From: Caballeronia hypogeia
GTDB lineage: Bacteria > Pseudomonadota > Gammaproteobacteria > Burkholderiales > Burkholderiaceae
DNA: 58,624 bases
NCBI RefSeq assembly: GCF_001544875.2
Contig: NZ_FCOA02000041.1
Location: 1 to 58,624, forward strand
Reading direction: 5' to 3'
In this document: positions 52,809 to 58,624 of the stretch, piece after piece
Layout: each line of letters starts with the position of its first letter
Numbering within the stretch: position 1 is the first letter of the stretch
The notes under the pieces: model-generated
The model's input: only the letters and a program-made list of their open reading frames with translations
Told to the model about the DNA's origin: nothing
The model's database searches: none
Made by a program: the position numbers and the translations under genes

Positions 52809-54626
52809 ATGTGCGGAATTGTCGGCGCGGTAGCGCAACGTAACATCGTCCCGGTGCTGGTCGAAGGGCTGCGCCGCCTCGAGTATCGCGGCTACGACTC
52901 ATGCGGCGTCGCCGTGTTGAGCAACGGCGAGCCGCGCCGCGCGCGCAGCGTCGCGCGTGTGTCCGATCTCGACGCGCAAGTGCGCGACTCGCATCTGGCG
53001 GGCATGACCGGCATCGCCCATACGCGCTGGGCGACGCACGGCGCGCCCATCACGAACAACGCGCACCCGATCTTCTCGCGCGACACGGTGGCGCTCGTGC
53101 ACAACGGCATCATCGAGAACTACGAGTCGCTGCGCGAGATGCTCAAGGGGAAGGGCTATGAGTTCGTGTCGCAGACGGACACGGAGGTCATCGCGCATTT
53201 GATTCACAGCATGTATCGCGGCAATCTGTTCCAGACCGTGCGCGACGCGGTGAAGATGCTGCACGGCGCGTACGCGATCGCCGTGATGCACAAGGATCAG
53301 CCGCATACGGTGGTCGGCGCGCGGCAGGGCTCGCCGCTGGTCGTCGGCGTAGGCGAGGGCGAGAACTTCCTGGCGTCGGACGCGCTCGCGCTTGCCGGCA
53401 GCACGGACCGCTTTGCGTTCCTCGAAGAAGGCGACGTGGTCGAGATCGCGCTCGACGGCGTGAAGATCGTCGATCGCGATGGCGTCCCTGCCGAGCGCGA
53501 AGTGCGCGTCGTGACGGCGTATGGCGGCGCGGTCGAACTCGGGCCGTATCGGCATTTCATGCAGAAGGAAATCTTCGAGCAGCCGCGCGCGATCACCGAC
53601 ACGATCCCGCAAGCCGAACGCTTTGACCCGAGTCTCTTCGGCGCGAATGCGGGCGAAGTGTTCGCCGGCATCGACAGCATCCTGATTCTCGCGTGCGGTA
53701 CGAGCTATTACTCGGGCGTGACGGCGAAGTACTGGCTCGAATCGATCGCCAAAATTCCGACGCAAGTGGAGATCGCGAGCGAGTATCGCTATCGCGAGTC
53801 GGTGCCGAATCCGAAGGCGCTGGTCGTCGTGATCTCGCAATCGGGCGAAACCGCCGACACGCTCGCCGCGCTCAAGCACGCGCAGTCGCTCGGCCACAAG
53901 CACACGCTGGCAGTCTGCAACGTCGCGACCAGCGCAATGGTGCGCCAGACCGAATTGTCGTTCCTGACGCATGCGGGTACGGAGATCGGCGTGGCGTCGA
54001 CAAAGGCATTCACGACGCAGCTGGTCGCGCTCTTCGTGCTCGCGATGACGCTCGCCAAAATGCGCGGTCATGTGGACGCGAAGCAGGAAGCGACGTACTT
54101 CACGCAACTGCGCCACTTGCCGGCGGCGCTGAACAGCGTGCTGGCGCTGGAGCCGCAGATCATCGCGTGGTCGGAGGAGTTTTCGCGCAAGGAAAATGCG
54201 CTGTTCCTCGGGCGCGGCCTGCATTACCCGATCGCGCTGGAAGGCGCGCTGAAGCTGAAGGAAATTTCGTATATCCACGCCGAGGCGTATCCGGCGGGCG
54301 AACTGAAGCACGGTCCGCTCGCGCTCGTGACCGAAGCGATGCCGGTGGTGACCGTCGCGCCGAACGACACGCTGCTGGAGAAACTCAAGTCGAACATGCA
54401 GGAAGTGCGCGCGCGCGGCGGCGAGCTATATGTGTTCGCGGATGCCGATACGCGTATCGTCAGCGAGGACGGCGTTCATGTGATCCGCATGCCGGAACAC
54501 TATGGCGCGCTGTCGCCGATCCTGCATGTGGTGCCGTTGCAGCTGCTCGCGTATCACACCGCGTGTGCGCGCGGAACCGATGTGGACAAGCCGCGGAATC
54601 TGGCGAAGTCGGTAACGGTGGAGTGA
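52809..54626 (+). CDS. glmS: Glutamine-fructose-6-phosphate aminotransferase (isomerizing)
   Basis: Encodes 605 residues. It makes glucosamine-6-phosphate from fructose-6-phosphate and glutamine. The N-terminal nucleophile is Cys2 (MCGIVGAV), followed by a class II glutamine amidotransferase domain (RRLEYRGYDSCG, HTRWATHG) and two SIS sugar-isomerase domains (ACGTSYYSG, SQSGETADT, ASTKAFTTQ). The conserved C-terminus DKPRNLAKSVTVE encodes the attTn7 recognition region, and a Tn7-like terminus starts 24 bp after the stop. Its natural terminator is not visible and may have been displaced by the insertion. Confidence 0.98.
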   Translation: MCGIVGAVAQRNIVPVLVEGLRRLEYRGYDSCGVAVLSNGEPRRARSVARVSDLDAQVRDSHLAGMTGIAHTRWATHGAPITNNAHPIFSRDTVALVHNGIIENYESLREMLKGKGYEFVSQTDTEVIAHLIHSMYRGNLFQTVRDAVKMLHGAYAIAVMHKDQPHTVVGARQGSPLVVGVGEGENFLASDALALAGSTDRFAFLEEGDVVEIALDGVKIVDRDGVPAEREVRVVTAYGGAVELGPYRHFMQKEIFEQPRAITDTIPQAERFDPSLFGANAGEVFAGIDSILILACGTSYYSGVTAKYWLESIAKIPTQVEIASEYRYRESVPNPKALVVVISQSGETADTLAALKHAQSLGHKHTLAVCNVATSAMVRQTELSFLTHAGTEIGVASTKAFTTQLVALFVLAMTLAKMRGHVDAKQEATYFTQLRHLPAALNSVLALEPQIIAWSEEFSRKENALFLGRGLHYPIALEGALKLKEISYIHAEAYPAGELKHGPLALVTEAMPVVTVAPNDTLLEKLKSNMQEVRARGGELYVFADADTRIVSEDGVHVIRMPEHYGALSPILHVVPLQLLAYHTACARGTDVDKPRNLAKSVTVE

Positions 54627-54645
54627 GGTTGGGCGAAAGCCGCAG

Positions 54646-54650
54646 ACGCA
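54646..54650. other. Presumed 5-bp target duplication of a Tn7-like insertion
   Basis: ACGCA directly abuts the presumed element end at 54651. Tn7-family elements duplicate 5 bp. The matching copy should follow the other end, which is outside the window, so this is a prediction. Confidence 0.4.
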
Positions 54651-54667
54651 TGTGTTCGCCGACAATA

Positions 54668-54707
54668 GAAGCGTTCCTGAGACCAGTTTAGGAGCGTTCC
54701 TGGCAGG
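54668..54707 (+). repeat. Two direct TnsB-site-like repeats at the element end
   Basis: GAAGCGTTCCTG (54668-54679) and GGAGCGTTCCTGG (54691-54703) repeat at 23-bp spacing. Each is preceded by a TAG-containing stretch (ACAATAG, TTTAG), like the GACAAAATAG of Tn7 sites. Confidence 0.55.
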
Positions 54708-54741
54708 GGGTCAAAAAGCCGCAAACCCTTGCCAGCAAAGG

Positions 54742-54843
54742 CAGGAACGCTTCTTAAAAGTTGCCGTTTTTTCTTGATTTTGGAGGGGTCTCGACCCCCT
54801 CCCTGCGGACAATTTTTTCCCGTTTTTCGGCCAGGAACGCTTC
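54742..54843 (-). repeat. Two inverted copies of the same motif
   Basis: CAGGAACGCTTC occurs at 54742-54753 and again at 54832-54843, the reverse complement of the 54668 motif. Opposite orientation within one end is unusual for Tn7, so these may reflect rearrangement. One overlaps the 3' coding end of the 254-codon gene. Confidence 0.6.
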
Positions 54844-55518
54844 TCCTGCGAGGGGCTGTTTTCCCCGGCCCTCACCCGTGGCGTCACTGGAGCTTCGCTC
54901 GATGCTCGAGGCCGAACGCTCCAACTCACCCAAGAACAGCCACTCGACTGCCCCCAGCGGGTAGTCCTGTGGCCACCCCTCTGCAAGCAATTCCACTGCC
55001 TCCAAGACCCTCGCGTCCATAGCCTCGTCCGCCGCGCTCGGTGCGTCCGGCTCGCTCGGTGTGTCTGCCTCGTCTGGCGCATCCGCCTCATCCGTCCCAT
55101 TCAGCTCGTTCTCCGGCTCGGTCGGATTTGCTTCGGCTGCACGAGCACCCCCACAGCACCCCTTGTCTCCAAACGCGACCGTCCGTCGAGGAGCCTCTGT
55201 GCGCAAAGGAGCCTCTGCACGCCCTAGAGCATCTGACCAACCACGAGCATCCGACCAACCGCCACCGCTGCCAGCAATTCGCCCATCCCAGCAGACCCGT
55301 TCTTCGATGGCTCCCAAAATTCTTTGCGCGCACTCGACCCGGTCGAGCGCCCGCCGAAGCCGTTCCCGCATCTCGTCCCTGAGCCCAAGCTCTCGTGCGA
55401 CCACTTCGACATCAGTCGCCGCATCTGCCAGCAGAATCCCCAAAAGCTCATTCAGCCCCAATGTCAGCTTGTCCTCCCGCTGTCGCGCCGTCTCATTGAT
55501 TTCATTTCGTTCGTCCAT
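54754..55518 (-). CDS. Hypothetical accessory protein (254 aa)
   Basis: Encodes 254 residues. I do not recognise the family. Residues 1-75 are charged helix (for example ATDVEVVARELGLRDEMRER), residues 76-180 are Gly, Ala, Asp and Glu-rich and probably disordered, and residues 180-205 form another helix (AVELLAEGWPQDYPLGAVEW). The C-terminus is Lys/Arg-rich and runs into the repeats at the Tn7-like end. Residues 29-66 match a shorter frame at 55692-55901 at 20 of 38 positions without gaps, so the first 70 residues are a real conserved module. It is transcribed toward glmS. No good ribosome site is visible. Confidence 0.5.
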   Translation of the reverse strand: MDERNEINETARQREDKLTLGLNELLGILLADAATDVEVVARELGLRDEMRERLRRALDRVECAQRILGAIEERVCWDGRIAGSGGGWSDARGWSDALGRAEAPLRTEAPRRTVAFGDKGCCGGARAAEANPTEPENELNGTDEADAPDEADTPSEPDAPSAADEAMDARVLEAVELLAEGWPQDYPLGAVEWLFLGELERSASSIERSSSDATGEGRGKQPLAGEAFLAEKREKIVRREGVETPPKSRKNGNF

Positions 55519-55661
55519 GCGACCAAATAGCGAGCTGACTTATACGGCCGACTTCGTGCCGGCGTCGCTGTTCGAGGCGCCATCAAGACGCGCGATGTCT
55601 CGAGCCTCAATTGGATTTCTGCCATGCGAGCGGAGAGCGCCATGACGGAGCCCGGGCGTCG
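55519..55661. other. Short gap upstream of the 254-codon gene
   Basis: Contains a minus-strand TATAAG near 55536-55541 that might be a -10 element for the gene ending at 54754. Nothing else is recognised before the palindrome at 55662. Confidence 0.3.
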
Positions 55662-55699
55662 CGTCCTAAAAACAGGACACCTGTCCTGTTTTTAGGACG
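55662..55699. repeat. Perfect 18-bp-arm palindrome
   Basis: CGTCCTAAAAACAGGACA (55662-55679) is the exact reverse complement of 55682-55699, with only CC between. Each arm contains its own smaller inverted repeat (GTCCT...AGGAC), so the site has four alternating pentamers and could form one long or two short stems. It overlaps the stop of the remnant ending at 55692. It could be a bidirectional terminator, an operator for a dimer or tetramer, or a recombination site. There is no external T-tract, which weakens the terminator reading. Confidence 0.75.
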
Positions 55700-55901
55700 G
55701 ACGGAGTAGCGGTGAGTTGGCCCCGACGTCCGCCTCATCACCACGACGACCGTTCGTTGTTTCCAGAACCTCGCTCAGACATTGCAGGCAATCGAGCGCC
55801 CGCCGCACACGCTCGCTCATCGCTAGCGACAATGAGGGCACGCGTGAGACGACTTCGATGTCAGTTATCGCGGTCGCGAGAAGACTTGCCGAACAAGACA
55901 A
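55692..55901 (-). pseudogene. Truncated paralogue of the 254-codon hypothetical gene
   Basis: The frame encodes at most 69 residues from a TTG, with an in-frame TAA seven codons upstream of that TTG and no ATG. Residues 7-44 (LLATAITDIEVVSRVPSLSL onward) align without gaps to residues 29-66 of the protein at 54754-55518, with 20 of 38 identical, ending in ERVRRALD against ERLRRALD. It lacks the N-terminal 25 residues and the whole second half. I infer a duplicated, decayed copy. Confidence 0.6.
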
Positions 55902-56250
55902 CCCGTCGCGAGGTAGTTAGCTTTCACCCGCACGACGCTGGCTATCGTGACCCCAGTGCTTGCCGGCAGGACGCCAAGGCCAGGATTTGCCCGCACAAAA
56001 TCGAAGAATGACAGCATGTTTGCACTTCTTATCGGGCGGGCGGTGCTTCGTTCAGGCGCTATGCGTTTCTAGCGTCGAAAAACGCGAGGATTGTGGGCAA
56101 TCATTCGTCTCTCCGCGCGCGCAAGACCTGGCCAGCGTAACGTAAGAAATTGTCATAAGTTTGCTCCCGACCAAGCTAGAATCAGAGATGTAAGGCGTTG
56201 ATTAAAAGAAGAGTCGTGAATGTGACCTCGCTTCACCCTGGGGAGCGGTT
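55902..56250. other. Intergenic region upstream of the PIN-like gene
   Basis: About 350 bp with no supported gene. A TAGAAT at about 56175 could be a -10 for the downstream gene, with TTGTCA near 56149, but the spacing (21 nt) is too long for a good sigma-70 promoter. Base composition is lower in GC than the housekeeping part. Confidence 0.35.
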
Positions 56251-58560
56251 ATGGAACATGCGGCGAAGAATTTTCGTGACATGACAGAACAACTAAAACT
56301 CACTAAAGAACTGATTTCACTGGTTCATTTTGTGGAATTGAACGAGAGTGGCTGGGTCCGGAAGACGCTCAGCAAAATCGTGCTTGCTATCCTCTGCCGC
56401 TCAGCTCAGGGCATGTCTCGTCCCGATATCCACGAGGCGGTCAGAGTTCAGGCTGCTTACGATTTCAGCTTGACGTCGGTCATCAAAGCCATCGAGTTGC
56501 TTTGTTCACAGAAGCAGGTCGTCGAACATCCGAAGGGCCTATTTCGCGTTCGGGAATCCGCGCTGAACGACATTCAGTCGGCAATCGCGGCCACAGAGGC
56601 TGAAGAGGCGGCGACCAAGAGCGCTTTCATTGCCGCGCTTCAACGTTGCCCTGGCAAGCTCGATGGCGAACGTGTGTGGAACATGTTCCTTGAACTGTTT
56701 CTTATGCCGCTCATTCGCGACGCTGGCGCAAACACGTTGAATCTTCTCTCTGGCGCAGCGCCGTTGAGCACCCGTGAGAATCTGCAGCCGTTGCTCGATG
56801 GACTTCCGACCGAATCGCGGGAAGATGTCTTCCGAACCGTGGTCGAATTCCTAAATCCGTCCTCGAAAGACGTTCGCCAGTTCATTCTCAAACGCGTTGC
56901 CGCTTCGTTTTTCGTTGCGGCAGTGAGCCTGGACTCTGCGACGGTCGAAGCGCTCGACAAGAAGAGGAACACTCACAGCTCGATTCGACTCTTCCTAGAT
57001 ACGAACACGCTGTTCTCGGTGCTCGGATTGCACGAGAATGAAGAGAACGATGGCGTCGAAGGCCTTCTGGCTCTGCGTGACGACCCGCGTGCGCCTGTCA
57101 AGATTAAGCTTTTTGTGTTTCCAGAGACGATTGAAGAGGCGAATAGAGTGTTGTCGCACGCTGTGCAGTCGATGGGCACTCACGTCTATCCGCGCCCTCT
57201 GGCACAGGCAGCACTGCGTTCGAACCTGTCTGGCGTGCACGCGAAGTATCTCGAAGCGGTGTCGAAGACAAGCACACCGCTGAGCCCGAAGGATTACTTC
57301 GCGCCTTATCTATCAAATCTGTCTGCGATTCTGAAGAAGCGGGGAATCGAGGTCATCGACCGAAGCCTGCTCATCGGTCGGCAAGACCAAGAGGTTATCG
57401 ACGACGTGCTCGATAACCAGAAGTTCGAAGAGCGGTTTATCGAGGCTTCTCGGCGGAAATCGTACGAAGCGATTTTCCACGACCTCTACATCTGGCATTG
57501 CATTCAGCGGCAGCGCGACCTGCAACTGTCATCGCCGCTTGATGCCAAGGAGTGGTTCGTCACGCTCGACCGGCGCCTACTTGGCTTCGATGCGTTTAAG
57601 GGAAAAGGAAATTCAGGTTGGGTTCCGGTCTGCGTCGACCCGAGTACCTTCATCCAGTTTGCACAGTTCTGGATGCCGCGCTCCGCTCAGTTCGAAAAAG
57701 CTTTGTTCGGCAGCCTCAAGCTCCCGCTGCTGTTCCGCGAGTTCGACAGCGAAACCGAGGACGTCAGTCTCGCCATCATCAACCGGTTGTCTCGCATCGA
57801 AGCGGTCGGCGACTTCACGGCGGACGAAATCCATACCTTGCTGCTGAACGACGCCGTACGAACTCGCTTCCGCGAGAGCCCTAGCGACGCTGAACAGACT
57901 GCCATCGTCCGTGATGAGCTTCTCACAATACATCGGGAGACCGTTGAGAAATCGAAGAAGTTGGAGCATGAGCTATCCGAGGAGCGTACGCGCAAGGATG
58001 CGCTGGTTCAGCAGCTAGACGTGGTGTCCCGCTCGAGCGAGGTTGAGCGCCTCGCAAGTCAGGAAACCTCCTCCAAGCACAAGGCGGAGCTGGCGGAGCG
58101 GCAGCGAAGGGAAGATGCGCTTCGCCTTGAGTTGGAGAAAGAACGGCAGTCGCGTATTCAGCTTGAGGAGTCAACCCAGCGCGCGAATGCGCAAAAGGAG
58201 CTCGCGGGGAAGGCGCAGAAATACTTCTTCCTGTATGTGTTACTTCCGTTCATTGCGCTCACTGTGATTTTCGGCGCTCTCGCGATGCTCCTGTTCACAC
58301 CACTGCGTGCGTCTGGAGTCGGCGTGCTTTTGGGAGCGGGGGCTACGGCCGGGATTGTCAAGCTCACAGCGGCGAAGCGCCCGGCTGTTAAAGAGACCGC
58401 GTGGCTCCGCCGTGTGTGTGCCGTACTGACCTTCGGATGGGCGATGGGCGCTGCCGGTGTTGGAGCGACCGTCAATGCGCTTTACTCCAACTTTTGGAGC
58501 AACCACCAGGATGACATCGTGAAGCAGGCGGTTGCCACGACGACAATTAGTCGGGCCTGA
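56251..58560 (+). CDS. Membrane-anchored PIN-like nuclease with N-terminal winged helix (predicted)
   Basis: Encodes 769 residues from ATG 56251. I do not recognise a named family, but domains can be read. Residues 35-105 look like a winged helix (ILCRSAQGMSRPDIHEAV ... VEHPKGLFRVRE). Residues 245-445 contain a PIN-type core: RLFLDTNTLFSVLG with D250, an ETIEEANRV helix with E295/E296, the helix EAIFHDLYIWHCI with D411, and EWFVTLDRRLLG with D440, matching the acidic tetrad of PIN RNases. Residues 555-655 are charged coiled coil. Three hydrophobic segments follow (about 657-682, 687-704, 719-741). The likely arrangement is a cytoplasmic nuclease tethered to the inner membrane. Its place in a Tn7-like element suggests a cargo function such as phage defence; that is inference. 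Confidence 0.6.
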   Translation: MEHAAKNFRDMTEQLKLTKELISLVHFVELNESGWVRKTLSKIVLAILCRSAQGMSRPDIHEAVRVQAAYDFSLTSVIKAIELLCSQKQVVEHPKGLFRVRESALNDIQSAIAATEAEEAATKSAFIAALQRCPGKLDGERVWNMFLELFLMPLIRDAGANTLNLLSGAAPLSTRENLQPLLDGLPTESREDVFRTVVEFLNPSSKDVRQFILKRVAASFFVAAVSLDSATVEALDKKRNTHSSIRLFLDTNTLFSVLGLHENEENDGVEGLLALRDDPRAPVKIKLFVFPETIEEANRVLSHAVQSMGTHVYPRPLAQAALRSNLSGVHAKYLEAVSKTSTPLSPKDYFAPYLSNLSAILKKRGIEVIDRSLLIGRQDQEVIDDVLDNQKFEERFIEASRRKSYEAIFHDLYIWHCIQRQRDLQLSSPLDAKEWFVTLDRRLLGFDAFKGKGNSGWVPVCVDPSTFIQFAQFWMPRSAQFEKALFGSLKLPLLFREFDSETEDVSLAIINRLSRIEAVGDFTADEIHTLLLNDAVRTRFRESPSDAEQTAIVRDELLTIHRETVEKSKKLEHELSEERTRKDALVQQLDVVSRSSEVERLASQETSSKHKAELAERQRREDALRLELEKERQSRIQLEESTQRANAQKELAGKAQKYFFLYVLLPFIALTVIFGALAMLLFTPLRASGVGVLLGAGATAGIVKLTAAKRPAVKETAWLRRVCAVLTFGWAMGAAGVGATVNALYSNFWSNHQDDIVKQAVATTTISRA

Positions 58561-58624
58561 ATAATTCGGTTTGCGCGGTGCCGTCTCTCATGGGAGGAAG
58601 GGCAGTGCAGCTGAGCGTTTGAGT
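58561..58624. other. Window end, downstream of the PIN-like gene
   Basis: 64 bp with no recognisable terminator or gene start. The accessory region continues outside the window. Confidence 0.5.

Larger units (their letters stand above)
54651..58624. mobile_element. Tn7-like element inserted at attTn7 downstream of glmS (one end only)
   Basis: The terminus TGTGTTCGCCGACAATAG starts exactly 24 bp after the glmS stop, the site and spacing used by Tn7. Known Tn7 ends start TGTGGGCGGACAATA or TGTGGGCGGACAAAATAG, so TGTG, CG and GACAATA are shared. Two direct copies of AGCGTTCCTG (about 54670 and 54693) repeat with 23-bp spacing, as TnsB sites do in the Tn7 right end. Base composition drops past this point. 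No tnsABCDE gene is visible, and the other end is not in the window, so the element is either longer than 4 kb or decayed. Confidence 0.6.

Noticed and set aside
54782..54816. Terminator-like hairpin GGAGGGGTC / GACCCCCTCC followed by a T-rich stretch
   Set aside because: The stem has a bulged base, the T-rich stretch is separated from it by about ten bases, and the site lies inside the frame of the 254-codon gene.
54742..54843. Inverted motif copies as the opposite end of a complete mini-element
   Set aside because: A true opposite end should show the inverted terminus CTATTGTCGGCGAACACA after the last copy; the sequence there is CTCCTGCGAGGGG instead.

Overview
The window looks like a chromosomal segment of a Burkholderiaceae bacterium of the Caballeronia/Paraburkholderia type. 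The evidence is a GC-rich, densely coded sequence, a Burkholderia-style fli cluster, an S-adenosylhomocysteine (SAH) riboswitch before ahcY, and a repeat of the kind often seen in this group. No rRNA, tRNA or CRISPR array was found.

Layout. Positions 1-661 hold no convincing gene, only inverted repeats. Positions 662-7548 (minus) carry the basal-body and export operon fliF-G-H-I-J-K; opposite it run fliE, then fliS-fliT-(FliK-like)-(FlhB C-domain-like), with a good sigma-28 promoter before fliS. Next come an AidB-type acyl-CoA dehydrogenase, an envelope protein combining a DUF937-like region with an OmpA domain, and a LysR regulator divergent from lrgA-lrgB. At 17.1-20.0 kb the SAH riboswitch leads into ahcY, a small holin-like membrane protein and metF, a methyl-cycle operon. 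A complete dipeptide ABC transporter (dppABCDF) and a TraB/GumN protein follow.

Positions 27.4-36.1 kb form a compact Wzx/Wzy-type exopolysaccharide locus: priming transferase, outer-membrane exporter, chain-length protein, two glycosyltransferases, a candidate polymerase and a candidate flippase. Five of its genes are joined by stop/start overlaps. Positions 36.2-40.5 kb (minus) form a 5-oxoproline catabolic operon (pxpB-C-A) with a DUF969/DUF979 transporter pair, divergent from a MarR-like regulator. Housekeeping genes follow: 5-formyl-THF cyclo-ligase, a soluble lytic transglycosylase, an NDUFA9-like protein, GST, cca, a MidA-like methyltransferase, a pterin reductase, folB, ttcA, glmU and glmS.

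The last 4 kb is accessory. Exactly 24 bp after the glmS stop, the classical attTn7 position, the sequence switches to a terminus that looks like a Tn7-family transposon end, with repeated TnsB-site-like motifs. Inside lie a hypothetical gene, a decayed partial paralogue of it separated by a perfect 18-bp-arm palindrome, and a 769-residue protein that appears to join a winged helix, a PIN-type nuclease core, a coiled coil and C-terminal membrane helices. This is the best candidate for an undescribed, possibly defensive, system. The element continues past the window edge, so its transposase genes and other end are not visible.
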